A stretch of 32,519 nucleotides of DNA from JBCCMF01 sp038747545 (GTDB lineage Bacteria; Bacteroidota; Rhodothermia; Rhodothermales; JBCCMF01), in NCBI GenBank assembly GCA_038747545.1, contig JBCDJT010000049.1, forward strand, positions 1 to 32,519, read 5' to 3'. Below the pieces are notes generated by a model. The model saw nothing but the letters and a program-made list of their open reading frames with translations. It was not told where the DNA came from and did no database searches. This document shows positions 22,369 through 30,469 of the stretch, piece by piece. How positions within the stretch are numbered: position 1 is the first letter of the stretch; every line of letters starts with the position of its first letter. The position numbers and the translations under genes were made by a program.

Positions 22369-24078
22369 TTACTGCTGCGCGAGGGTCGCCGCGTCATCGT
22401 GCGGCACCAATTGCAGGCTGTCCAATCGATCGAGGTAAAGCACAGGGGGGTACTGCTGACGTAGCTGCTGCGCCTTCGCTTTGACGGCACGCTCGGCGAG
22501 TTGCGCCCGCAGGTCGCTGCGGATCTGCGGCGCCACGTCTTCATAGGTGGCCGCGCGTGCAGTGCGCCGTGGCCCAACCTGAAGGAGTGCATAGCGGCCC
22601 GCGATCTCCACAGGCCCCAGCACATCGCCTTCGGCGGCGCCAAAGACCATGTCGCCCAGGCGCCCCAGCTGCACCTTCCGCACAAAGCCCAGGCTCCCCC
22701 CGGTTGAGGCAGCCCCAGGGCGCAGCGAATGCGCAGCGGCAAGGTCGGCGAAGGTGCGCTCACTTAGTTTCGCACGCAGCTGCTCAGCCTCGGCCTTCGT
22801 GTCTACAAGCACCTCGCGGACCTCCACTTCGACAGGTAGCGTGTATTCCTCGCGGTAGCGCTCGAAGTACGCCGCCACGCTGTCTTCGGGGACGACGACG
22901 GATGCGCGCACTTCCGCTTTGGCCTCCCGGACGACCCAGTCATCCAGCGCCGTCGTGTAGTGGCGTTGCACCGCTGGCTTGCTGATTAGGTCGCTAGCTT
23001 CGGCACGGCGCAGCATCTCAGCGCGTACCACCAACCCATCCACGAACTGACGCAGCGAGGCTTCGTCTTCGATCTGCGCGCGCTGGCGGGCGTCGGTGAA
23101 CTGGGCAGCCTCTCGAAAGTCAGCAAGCGTCCAGGTGACGGGCTGCCCATCCCGGATAAACTGCACGATGGGCTGGCTCAGCTCACCCTTGGTGACAAGG
23201 TCTTGACCACTGATCTGGCCGGCCATTGCCTCGATTCCGGCATCGTCTACTTGGATAGCAAGCGCTTCCCGAAGCTGTGCCGTATGCGCTTGGCGCGCGG
23301 CGATCTGCTTGCGGTAGCGGACGTACGCCGTCATGTTGTCGCGGCGGTTCTGGAACTCCGTCTCGGTGATGAGCGGCTTGGTGAACCGAGAGGTGAGCTG
23401 GATGACAGAGTACCCCTGCGCGGTCTTCACAGGATCGGATATCTCTCCCTCTGCCAGTTGGTACGCAGCCTCTTCGAAAGCCGGGTCCATCTCGTCGAAC
23501 TCGAACGTCCCTACCGATCCGCCCGTGGCCGCCAACTGTGGGTCGGCGAACACCTCAGCAGCAAGGGCTTCGAAAGTCTCCCCGGCATCGAGGCGGTCAC
23601 GCAGCAACTCCGCTTGGGCCTGCGTATGGGCATACAGGTGACGCGCTTCGAGGGTCGTGTTGGCGCGGACGAACATGGCGCGCACCTCAGCCTCGTCCAC
23701 GGTGAGCGTGTCGTACAGCACGGCCTCGGCGTATGCGTCGAGCAGGACCTTCTGCCGGATCTGCTCGGCGGCGGTCTCATAAGCTGGCGTGGCCTGGATG
23801 CCGTTGTCGAAAGCCGACTTCAGATAGAGCTTATCGGTTACCAGCTGCTGAAGCAGCGTGCGACGCAGCGTTGCGCTGTCCTTGACGCCCGTACGCAGCA
23901 GGTAGTCTATGTAGAACGTCCGAAACGCCTCCGCGTCAACGCCAAGGTCGGCTACAGCGGCAACGGGGTCGTCGGTCGACTCGGAGTGTGCGACCGTGCA
24001 TCCAGCAACTGTCACCGCGATCGCGCCCACGCACAAGAGCGTACGCCATGCCCCGTATGTCCTCGTCCTCAGATCCAT
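22369..24078 (-). CDS. Periplasmic lipoprotein peptidyl-prolyl isomerase with two parvulin (SurA/PpiC-like) domains
   Basis: This 569-residue protein has a lipoprotein signal with lipobox VAGC at Cys27. A SurA-like helical N-terminal region is followed by parvulin domain 1 at about residues 143-230 (FEALAAEVFADPQLAATGGS, AQGYSVIQL). Parvulin domain 2 lies at about 416-505 (FADLAAAHSLRPG, GGSLGFV, GRYALLQV). Such proteins escort unfolded outer-membrane barrels and exported proteins. Here it is encoded directly before a TonB barrel and T9SS cargo, suggesting locus-linked folding help. I chose the ATG at 24078 because it follows the LacI stop by one base (TGA-G-ATG) and sets a normal lipoprotein signal; an ATG at 24105 would overlap lacI by 26 bases. 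Confidence 0.85.
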   Translation of the reverse strand: MDLRTRTYGAWRTLLCVGAIAVTVAGCTVAHSESTDDPVAAVADLGVDAEAFRTFYIDYLLRTGVKDSATLRRTLLQQLVTDKLYLKSAFDNGIQATPAYETAAEQIRQKVLLDAYAEAVLYDTLTVDEAEVRAMFVRANTTLEARHLYAHTQAQAELLRDRLDAGETFEALAAEVFADPQLAATGGSVGTFEFDEMDPAFEEAAYQLAEGEISDPVKTAQGYSVIQLTSRFTKPLITETEFQNRRDNMTAYVRYRKQIAARQAHTAQLREALAIQVDDAGIEAMAGQISGQDLVTKGELSQPIVQFIRDGQPVTWTLADFREAAQFTDARQRAQIEDEASLRQFVDGLVVRAEMLRRAEASDLISKPAVQRHYTTALDDWVVREAKAEVRASVVVPEDSVAAYFERYREEYTLPVEVEVREVLVDTKAEAEQLRAKLSERTFADLAAAHSLRPGAASTGGSLGFVRKVQLGRLGDMVFGAAEGDVLGPVEIAGRYALLQVGPRRTARAATYEDVAPQIRSDLRAQLAERAVKAKAQQLRQQYPPVLYLDRLDSLQLVPHDDAATLAQQ

Positions 24079-24079
24079 C

Positions 24080-25132
24080 TCACGAATAACTGGCCCTCGT
24101 CCCATTCACTCTGGAAGCGGTTCCTACGTTCCCCGAACTCGTATCGCGCGCCACCAATTTAGGGGCGAACAAGGTGTGTGAGGTAGGATGATCAGGCTGC
24201 CCTATGCGGTGCAGAATCTTCTCGACAGCCAGGCGCCCCATTTCGTACATCGGCTGGCGCATGGTACTCAGCCCCACGTACTCGCTGATCTTGATGTCAT
24301 CGAAACCGACCACTTTGATGTCTTCGGGACAGCCGACGTTGTGATCGTGCAACGCACGGAGGACACCAAGTGCCTGAATGTCTGAGGCCACAAACACCGC
24401 ATCCATTTCGGCACCCGACTTGAGCAGTCGCTCAACGAGCGCATAGCCCTCCCGCTCGTTGTAGCCATGCTCATCTGCGTCGTGGCTTACGGCGATCAGA
24501 CGCGGGTCGATGTCGAGGTTTGCGCGGCGTAGTGCTGCTTCGTACCCCGTACGCCGATCACGGGCAGGTACAGACTGCGCATTGCCGGAGATCAACCCGA
24601 TGCGCGTGGCGCCCTGCGCGATGAGGTGTTCAGTCGCCACGCTCCCGCCCAGCACGTTGTCTACCGAGACCGAGTCGAACTCAGGGTGGAACGAGTCGAC
24701 CAACACAACCGGGTGATTGCGGCGCTTGAGGCGCTTGGTGTGCTCAGGCAACAACGGCGTGGAGAAGAGCATGACGCCTGCGGAGCGCCCGCGCTGCAAA
24801 GCCCGCTCGAGTTGCGCGTCTACATCCTCAATGCCGTGTGCCGAGTAGACCAGCAAATCGTAATCGCTCTCGGCCAGCCGATCCTGCAGGCCCCGGATGA
24901 CCTCCATGAAGAAGTAGTTCGAGAGCATGGGAATGACAGCCGAGATCAGGTTGGTCGTCTGCTGCGCCAAGCTACGGGCGGACACATGCGGCATGTAGCC
25001 CATGGTGTCGGCGAGCTCTAGGATGCGCGCACGGGTGCTATCGGAGACCCGCGGGTGGTTGTTGAAGACCCGCGATACCGTCGCGATGGAGACCCCGGCT
25101 TCGCTCGCTATGTCGTAGATCGTGATGGGCAA
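24080..25132 (-). CDS. LacI/GalR-family transcriptional regulator
   Basis: This 350-residue protein has an N-terminal LacI HTH (TIYDIASEAGVSIATVSRVF) with the hinge helix region SARSLAQQTTNLISAV. A periplasmic-binding-protein-like sensor domain follows, including DAVFVASDIQALGVLRAL, KVVGFDDIKISEYV and LSTMRQPMYEMGRLA. It probably represses the operon it heads and senses a sugar or phosphosugar released from the imported glycan. A perfect TGTAAGCGCTTACA operator lies 16 bp upstream of its start, implying autoregulation. The operon continues one base after its stop. The extended C-terminal tail (SGNVGTASRVNGTRASYS) is unusual and may be a duplication-type end artefact of gene overlap. Confidence 0.92.
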   Translation of the reverse strand: MPITIYDIASEAGVSIATVSRVFNNHPRVSDSTRARILELADTMGYMPHVSARSLAQQTTNLISAVIPMLSNYFFMEVIRGLQDRLAESDYDLLVYSAHGIEDVDAQLERALQRGRSAGVMLFSTPLLPEHTKRLKRRNHPVVLVDSFHPEFDSVSVDNVLGGSVATEHLIAQGATRIGLISGNAQSVPARDRRTGYEAALRRANLDIDPRLIAVSHDADEHGYNEREGYALVERLLKSGAEMDAVFVASDIQALGVLRALHDHNVGCPEDIKVVGFDDIKISEYVGLSTMRQPMYEMGRLAVEKILHRIGQPDHPTSHTLFAPKLVARDTSSGNVGTASRVNGTRASYS

Positions 25133-25148
25133 CAGGTGTATCTCGCTA

Positions 25149-25162
25149 TGTAAGCGCTTACA
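25149..25162. promoter_or_regulatory. LacI-family operator O1 (TGTAAGCGCTTACA)
   Basis: A perfect 14-bp palindrome with the LacI/GalR core AAGCGCTT and central CG. It lies just downstream of the predicted promoter of the lacI-headed operon, roughly +8 to +21, a position suited to blocking transcription. Binding by the adjacent regulator is inferred. Confidence 0.85.
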
Positions 25163-25175
25163 TCATTCGCAGCCG

Positions 25176-25204
25176 AATTAAGCCCATATTACGAGAAAGG
25201 TCAA
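25176..25204 (-). promoter_or_regulatory. Predicted promoter of the LacI-headed operon
   Basis: On the minus strand TTGACC (25204-25199) and TTAATT (25181-25176) are separated by exactly 17 bp. Operator O1 begins about 14 bp further on. The match is consensus-like for a housekeeping sigma factor; Bacteroidota-type promoters differ, so a different start site is possible. Confidence 0.5.
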
Positions 25205-25334
25205 GTCATTTTTTCACATGCCCTGACGGCTCCAGCACGGTGGCGCGTTCGGCAGCGGCGCCAGAGCCCTGCAAATTGGCTATTTCGTCGTTTTTGCGGC
25301 CTTCAAGAGTGCTCGATTGCTCTTTGATTTTTTG

Positions 25335-25365
25335 TGGAAGCGCTTTAGTTTCACAAGCGCTTCCA
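25335..25365. promoter_or_regulatory. Paired LacI-family operators O2 and O3 forming a 10-bp inverted repeat
   Basis: AAGCGCTT occurs at 25338-25345 and 25355-25362, with centres 17 bp apart. Together they form the perfect inverted repeat GGAAGCGCTT-(9 nt)-AAGCGCTTCC (25336-25364). The pair lies about 50 bp upstream of the SGNH-hydrolase start. O1 is about 186 bp (to O2) and 203 bp (to O3) away centre to centre, so looping between the two promoters is plausible. The upstream sequence is T-rich, but no clear -35/-10 pair is seen. Confidence 0.75.
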
Positions 25366-25413
25366 ATCCGGGTTTCGTGCCTCGCGTTGTGACACTTGTT
25401 TCATTGCACCATC

Positions 25414-27378
25414 ATGGGGCGCCTCTTGGCCACTCCTCCCACATCGCCATCGGCATCAAAGCGCAGGGTCTTCTACCTCATCGCCCTGTCCATCCCAGTG
25501 CTCTTCTTCTTGGCCTTGGAAGTCGGGCTTCGGCTGGGCGGATATGGCGCCGCCTATCCCCTCTTCATCCCCAACGAAGCCGCCACTGGCTACCTGTACC
25601 AAAACCCCGACGTAGGGAAGCGCTACTTCTTCAACCAAGCCCAGCCCCCACGGAGCGTACCCGACTACTTCCTGGCCGAGAAGCCCGAGAACGCCCTACG
25701 CATCGTTGTTCAAGGCGGCTCCAGCGCGGCGGGGTATCCATATTACCACGGCGGCAGCTTCAGCCGGATGCTCAAGCAGCGCTTGCAGGCTTCCTACCCC
25801 GACCGCCACGTTGAGGTGATCAACACGGCGATGGCGGCCATCAATTCGTACACGCTGCTCGACTTCGCCGATGAAATCATAGCCCAGCAGCCCGACGCCG
25901 TTCTTATCTACGCCGGGCACAATGAATACTACGGCGCACTTGGGGTCGGATCGTCCGAGTCCGTCGGCCAGTTCCCAGGACTGATCCGCCTGTACCTACG
26001 GCTGCACGACATACGCACCATCCAGCTGCTGCGCGACGGCTTGCGCTGGACCGTGACGCAGTTCGGCGCGCGCGGACGTGGCGAGGCGCCGGGCAGCACT
26101 CTCATGGAGCGCATGGTCGCCGAGCAGTCCATTGCCTACGACTCACCGATCTATGCGATGGGCGGCGCCCAGTTCAGCGGCAATATGCGCCGCCTACTTC
26201 AGCGCTATGCCGACGCCCGGATTCCGGTATTCGTGGGCACGCTAGCCAGCAACGAGCGCTTCAAGCCGTTCATCGGCACGCCCGCCTCCGCAGTCGAAAG
26301 CTGGTCACAAGCGTACCGCCAGGGTCTCGATGCCGCCAGCATGGGTGACACCACTGCTGCCTTCGACGCGCTCGCATTGGCCATCGCCGCCGACAGCAGT
26401 GCAGCTGACGCCTTCTACGCCAGAGCACGCATTCACGACGCGCTAGGGCAGTACGATGCCGCTGCCGATGCCTATGTAGCCGCCAAAGACCGCGACTTGC
26501 TGCGCTTTCGGGCACCCGAGTGGTTCAACGCCCTCCTCCGCGAGGCCGCCGATGCTACAGGTGCCACGGTGGTCGAAACGCAGGACCATCTCCGGGCCAA
26601 CTCTCCAGGTAGCATCATCGACGACGCACTCATGCTGGAGCACCTTCACCCCAACCTGCAAGGGTACTTCCTCATCGCTGACCGCTTCTATGACGCGCTC
26701 TTAGATGCCGACGTCTTCGGTACACCCTCACGCCGCTTGAACCGGCAACAAGGTAGACAAACGCTGCTCATCACCCCCGTCGACTCGCTCACGGGCAACA
26801 TCCGCGTCCTGCGGCTCATGGCAAGCTGGCCGTTCCAGCCACGCGGCACCCTGAGCAACCCCGTGGACACGATGCGCGGCACCACCATCCCTGAGCGCCT
26901 GGCCCTCGACGTGTTCAGAACCGACAAGCCGTGGCTCATTGCACACCGCGCGCTGGCCAACCATTACGAGAATACTGGCGGGTTTCGGCAAGCCGAGTAC
27001 GTGTGGCGGACGATCTTCGACGCGTATCCTTTCTTGGAGGTCGCCCCGCTGGCGCTTGGCAATCTGAAGATGAAGCAGCAAGACTACGACGCCGCATTCC
27101 GGTACTTCGATCAAGCCAACACGATGGCGCCTTCGCCCGAGGCACAGCGGATGTTGGGAGCGCTTTACATTCAGCGAGGCGATGCAGCCTCGGCGATTCC
27201 CTTGCTCAAGCAATCAGCTGAGGGGGCACCCGATCATGCCCAAACGCTGTATAACCTCAGCGGCGCCTATGCGCTCACGGATCAGCCTGACGCTGCTCGG
27301 CAAACGCTGCAACGGCTCCTCGAGATTGATCCAAGCCATGAAGACGGACGCCGCCTGCTTGCCAGTTTGCCGCGCTGA
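25414..27378 (+). CDS. Membrane-anchored SGNH/GDSL-type hydrolase with TPR repeats
   Basis: This 654-residue protein has an N-terminal membrane anchor (VFYLIALSIPVLFFLALEV). An SGNH fold follows: QGGSSAAGYP places the nucleophile at about Ser103, and GHNEYYG gives the Asn block at about N170. EHLHPN at about 409-414 puts the His in the usual place, but Glu409 stands where DxxH normally has Asp. A TPR-like insert (about 300-360; ARARIHDALGQYDAAADAYV) sits inside the hydrolase domain, and three to four TPRs follow (about 510-650). SGNH enzymes commonly act on acyl groups of glycans. The gene lies opposite the LacI operon with O2/O3 in front, so co-regulation is likely. I chose the ATG at 25414 over a TTG six codons upstream. 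Confidence 0.8.
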   Translation: MGRLLATPPTSPSASKRRVFYLIALSIPVLFFLALEVGLRLGGYGAAYPLFIPNEAATGYLYQNPDVGKRYFFNQAQPPRSVPDYFLAEKPENALRIVVQGGSSAAGYPYYHGGSFSRMLKQRLQASYPDRHVEVINTAMAAINSYTLLDFADEIIAQQPDAVLIYAGHNEYYGALGVGSSESVGQFPGLIRLYLRLHDIRTIQLLRDGLRWTVTQFGARGRGEAPGSTLMERMVAEQSIAYDSPIYAMGGAQFSGNMRRLLQRYADARIPVFVGTLASNERFKPFIGTPASAVESWSQAYRQGLDAASMGDTTAAFDALALAIAADSSAADAFYARARIHDALGQYDAAADAYVAAKDRDLLRFRAPEWFNALLREAADATGATVVETQDHLRANSPGSIIDDALMLEHLHPNLQGYFLIADRFYDALLDADVFGTPSRRLNRQQGRQTLLITPVDSLTGNIRVLRLMASWPFQPRGTLSNPVDTMRGTTIPERLALDVFRTDKPWLIAHRALANHYENTGGFRQAEYVWRTIFDAYPFLEVAPLALGNLKMKQQDYDAAFRYFDQANTMAPSPEAQRMLGALYIQRGDAASAIPLLKQSAEGAPDHAQTLYNLSGAYALTDQPDAARQTLQRLLEIDPSHEDGRRLLASLPR

Positions 27379-27410
27379 TACGTCCGTCAGTGTGCAGGCA
27401 CCGCGATGCT

Positions 27411-27445
27411 GCAGCGCGAGCCTTTCTGCTCTAGATAGGCGCTGC
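27411..27445. terminator. Stem-loop between convergent genes
   Basis: GCAGCGC-GAGC (27411-27421) can pair with GCTC (27428-27431) and GCGCTGC (27439-27445), giving 11 bp with a seven-base bulge. It lies in the 77-bp gap between the convergent SGNH and YjbQ-fusion genes, where a shared terminator is expected. No T tract follows. Confidence 0.35.
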
Positions 27446-27455
27446 GCTGCCGTCC

Positions 27456-28541
27456 CTAATCGAACCGGAGGATGCGCACGTTGAGTCTGCGTTGCTGCGT
27501 CGGCTTGCGGCCCCACTGAATGAGGATGGGGCTCTGGTAGCGGCCGTTGAGGATCTCGCCCTTGCCCGGGATGTTGCGGTCTGAAACGAGCAGACTCACG
27601 TCGCGCTTCATGCTCAGGAAGTGCTTGGCCGGTACCGCCATCATGCGCTCAATCGCCCGTTCCACGTAGGACTCGCTGAGATTGAGCCTGTTCATGAGGC
27701 CATGGAGCACGCGCACGAAGTCGTACTTAGCATACGCCTTGGCACGGCTCGGGATATTGCGCGGATCGCGCAGGATACTCTTGCCACGCTCAGCAATGAA
27801 ACGCATGGGGCCTTCCAACACATCGCGGACGTCGTGGCGCATCAGCAGCGTCTCGAATTCGTTGACGGTAAGCCCTGCCTGCTCCTCTTCGCGGGCAAGT
27901 GATATATCGATGCGGCCCTTCTGCACACCGTACGCCGCAAGAATGTTGTTGAGCTGGTCATAAATCCCCAAGCCCTCGTCGCGCAGGTTAACCGAGTCGA
28001 TGCGATGCGCTGACACGGGCACCTCGATCTGAGTTTCGATCACCTGCTCCTCATGGTCGTAGCCAATGATCGTCGTTGTGCGCGTGCGCGGACGGTCTTC
28101 GTTCACGCCATCGAGCTCAACGAGGTATACAGGATGATCGGCATGCTGGTCATACGTGACGCAGTTGCGGAGGCCCGAGCTGATAAACGTCAGGTGGGAG
28201 TCGCCGTTGCGCGGCTCCACGCACCGCTGCTCCTCACTCAGCTCCAGACGCTCATCCAACTGGTCATGGCGGTAGTCAGCGCCTGCCGGAAAGAGCGCCT
28301 TGTGCGACCGCACGTAGGCCTCCACCGTCTCTCTGTCGTGGCGGAACCGCTGCACCATCCGCTGATCTACAAAGCCTGCCGTCGTGTGGTGCGAGCAGTA
28401 TAGCACCTTGCGGTAGGACGCGAGCGATTGGTGAAGTTCGCTGTCGATGAAGCGCGTGAGATCGATGATGTCAAAGCGCTTGTCTGGCCGGATTTGAAGA
28501 TCAATTTCGGCCATCGGTAGGGTATCTGGGAGGATCGTCAT
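27456..28541 (-). CDS. YjbQ/UPF0047 domain fused to an unrecognised C-terminal domain
   Basis: This is a 361-residue protein. Residues about 11-150 match the YjbQ/UPF0047 family: CSHHTTAGF (H51, H52), ADYRHD (Y90, H92), NGDSHL (N112, H116) and VELDG (E142, D144) carry the conserved His/Asp positions. The family has been reported to have thiamine-phosphate synthase side activity, but its main role is unclear. Normal members are about 135-140 residues; this one has about 200 extra residues (from about 165) that I do not recognise, including LREEGLGIYDQL-type helices and LREDPRN-like loops, with several conserved-looking basic and acidic positions. No signal peptide. It sits downstream of xseA on the same strand, 109 bp away. 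Confidence 0.75.
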   Translation of the reverse strand: MTILPDTLPMAEIDLQIRPDKRFDIIDLTRFIDSELHQSLASYRKVLYCSHHTTAGFVDQRMVQRFRHDRETVEAYVRSHKALFPAGADYRHDQLDERLELSEEQRCVEPRNGDSHLTFISSGLRNCVTYDQHADHPVYLVELDGVNEDRPRTRTTTIIGYDHEEQVIETQIEVPVSAHRIDSVNLRDEGLGIYDQLNNILAAYGVQKGRIDISLAREEEQAGLTVNEFETLLMRHDVRDVLEGPMRFIAERGKSILRDPRNIPSRAKAYAKYDFVRVLHGLMNRLNLSESYVERAIERMMAVPAKHFLSMKRDVSLLVSDRNIPGKGEILNGRYQSPILIQWGRKPTQQRRLNVRILRFD

Positions 28542-28650
28542 GGAGCGAGGTTACGCCTCGGGTGGAGGAGTGTCAACGCGCAGCAGGGTGAAAATAATGA
28601 TACGCGGTGCGTTAGGCGACGAGGAGCTGCCTCAGGAATCATTGTGGCGC

Positions 28651-29928
28651 CTATACGTCATGTGTAACGTTCTGTTCGTCTACCGATGTTGCAGCTTCTA
28701 TGGATGCCTGCCGGACACCATCGTTGAAAACAAGGCGTACGCGCGTGCCGGGTACGGCTTCATGCACACTGTGGAGGGGTTTCCCATCGCGCTCCACCCT
28801 GACGTAACCTTGCGCCAATGGGCGTTGGGGGTCGAGCAGCGCAAGGTGCCGGGTGGTAGAATCGATACGCTGCCGCTGTGCCTGGAGGCGGTGCTGCAGG
28901 GCGCGGCGCATCCGGCTCTGGAGATCGTCTAGGTGTTGTTGTTCCTGTAGCACGCGCTGGCGCGGTCTGTTGAAGCTGTACGACGTCGTCCAGCGCTGAA
29001 GCTGCTGCTGTTGCTCGGCGAGGTGTTGCATGAGGTGTTGCCGGGCGACTTCGCGCAGCCCCATCACGTGCGCCAGCACCTCCCGACGGTCGGGCACCGC
29101 CAGCTCGGCCGCCATCGACGGCGTGGCGGCCCTGACGTCGGCCACGAAGTCGGATATGCTGTAGTCCACCTCATGCCCGACGGCGCTGATAATGGGAATC
29201 GTGGATGCTGCTATGGCACGCGCCACAGTCTCCTCGTTGAACGCCCAGAGGTCTTCGGCTGCGCCCCCGCCGCGCCCTGTAATGAGCACATCCACACGGA
29301 ACGGCGCATCCTGAGGAACGGCGTCGAACGCCTCAATCGCATCGGCGATCTGCTCGGCGGCGCCCATGCCCTGCACGCGAACGGGACACACGAACACCTC
29401 GACTTGCGGAAACCGCCGCTGTACGATCGAGAGGATGTCGTGCAGCGCTGCCCCCGTGCCGGACGTGATGACCCCGATGCGCTCGGGGTATGCGGGGAGT
29501 AGCTGCTTGCGCTCAGCATCGAACAGCCCTTCGGCATCCAGCTTGAGCTTGAGCGCTTCGAACCGCTGTTGCAACGCACCCTCGCCTGCCAACACCATGG
29601 CGCGAGCCACCAGCTGAAGCTCACCACGCGGCTCGTAGAGGCTGGCATAGGCGCGGATCTGCACCAGCATCCCGTCGCGGGGCTCGAAGAAGACCCGGCG
29701 GGTGTTGGTGCGCCACATGACGCACCGCATCTGCCCATCCGCGTCTTTGAGGGTGAAGTAGCAGTGCCCCGACGCCGCCCGCTTGAAATTGGTCAGCTCA
29801 CCCTCCACCCACACATCGGTGAACGCCTCCTCCACTGTGGCGCGCAGCTCGCGCGTCAGTTCACCGACGCTTCGTACGATCCGGCCATCGTCAGGCGAAT
29901 CCTCGGTCGGGTCCCACTCGTTGGTCAT
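28651..29928 (-). CDS. xseA: Exodeoxyribonuclease VII large subunit
   Basis: This 425-residue protein matches XseA, which with XseB degrades single-stranded DNA to oligonucleotides in the cytoplasm. The N-terminal OB-fold contains VWVEGELTNFKRAASGHCYF. The catalytic region contains IGVITSGTGAALHDI, VLITGRGGGAAEDLWAFNEE, ISAVGHEVDYSISDFVADV and ATPSMAAELAVP. A long coiled coil follows (QHLAEQQQQLQRW), as in the family. The ATG at 29928 directly precedes the conserved start; upstream in-frame codons to 30264 are antisense to the phosphatase gene. No xseB is seen next to it. The gene is divergent from the phosphatase with 34 bp between starts. Confidence 0.95.
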   Translation of the reverse strand: MTNEWDPTEDSPDDGRIVRSVGELTRELRATVEEAFTDVWVEGELTNFKRAASGHCYFTLKDADGQMRCVMWRTNTRRVFFEPRDGMLVQIRAYASLYEPRGELQLVARAMVLAGEGALQQRFEALKLKLDAEGLFDAERKQLLPAYPERIGVITSGTGAALHDILSIVQRRFPQVEVFVCPVRVQGMGAAEQIADAIEAFDAVPQDAPFRVDVLITGRGGGAAEDLWAFNEETVARAIAASTIPIISAVGHEVDYSISDFVADVRAATPSMAAELAVPDRREVLAHVMGLREVARQHLMQHLAEQQQQLQRWTTSYSFNRPRQRVLQEQQHLDDLQSRMRRALQHRLQAQRQRIDSTTRHLALLDPQRPLAQGYVRVERDGKPLHSVHEAVPGTRVRLVFNDGVRQASIEAATSVDEQNVTHDV

Positions 29929-29962
29929 CGCACTTGTATCACTAGCTAAACGGGGGTGGCCG

Positions 29963-30469
29963 ATGGCCACACCAGACAACATACGCGTCTGTTTCGTGTG
30001 CATGGGGAATATCTGCCGAAGCCCGATGGCTGAGGGCGTCTTTCGCCACCTCGTCACCCAGGCCGGACTCGCCGACCGCTTCACCATCGACTCGGCAGGC
30101 ACGGGCGGCTGGCACGCGGGCGATCCGCCCGACCGCCGCATGCAGAAGACGGCCAGGGCGCATGGGCTCGACATCAGCCAGCAACAGGCCCGGCAGTTTA
30201 CCGCGGCAGACTTTGATCGCTTCGACCTCATCCTGGCGATGGACAAGGACAACCTGCACGACATCTTGTACCTCGACCACGACGACGCACACAGCCGGAA
30301 GGTGCGGCTTTTCCGCGAATTTGATCCTACGCCCGAGACGTACCAAGTACCTGACCCGTACTACGGCGGCGCGGGTGGTTTCGATCATGTCTACCAGATT
30401 GTCAACCGCACCTCCACGGCTCTGCTGGAGCAACTGCGCAGTACCCTCAACCTTGCTTCCACTCCATGA
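29963..30469 (+). CDS. Low-molecular-weight protein-tyrosine phosphatase
   Basis: This 168-residue cytosolic enzyme has the signature VCFVCMGNICRSPMAE: nucleophile C13, C18 and R19 of the CxxxxxR(S/T) P-loop. The general acid D131 lies in VPDPYYGG, where LMW-PTPs have DPYY. It removes phosphate from tyrosine, and in bacteria it often counterbalances tyrosine kinases that control exopolysaccharide assembly. The surface polysaccharide gene downstream fits that idea only loosely. The ATG at 29963 precedes the motif by 12 codons. Its stop overlaps the thioesterase start (ATGA). Confidence 0.93.
   Translation: MATPDNIRVCFVCMGNICRSPMAEGVFRHLVTQAGLADRFTIDSAGTGGWHAGDPPDRRMQKTARAHGLDISQQQARQFTAADFDRFDLILAMDKDNLHDILYLDHDDAHSRKVRLFREFDPTPETYQVPDPYYGGAGGFDHVYQIVNRTSTALLEQLRSTLNLASTP

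Noticed and set aside
23203..24162. 319-codon plus-strand open frame opposite the PPIase gene
   Set aside because: It is antisense to two clear parvulin domains and a lipoprotein signal, with no domain of its own.
29783..30264. Extended N-termini of the phosphatase and xseA genes across their shared upstream region
   Set aside because: The conserved domains begin at 29963 (plus) and 29928 (minus). Extensions would make the two genes overlap head to head.
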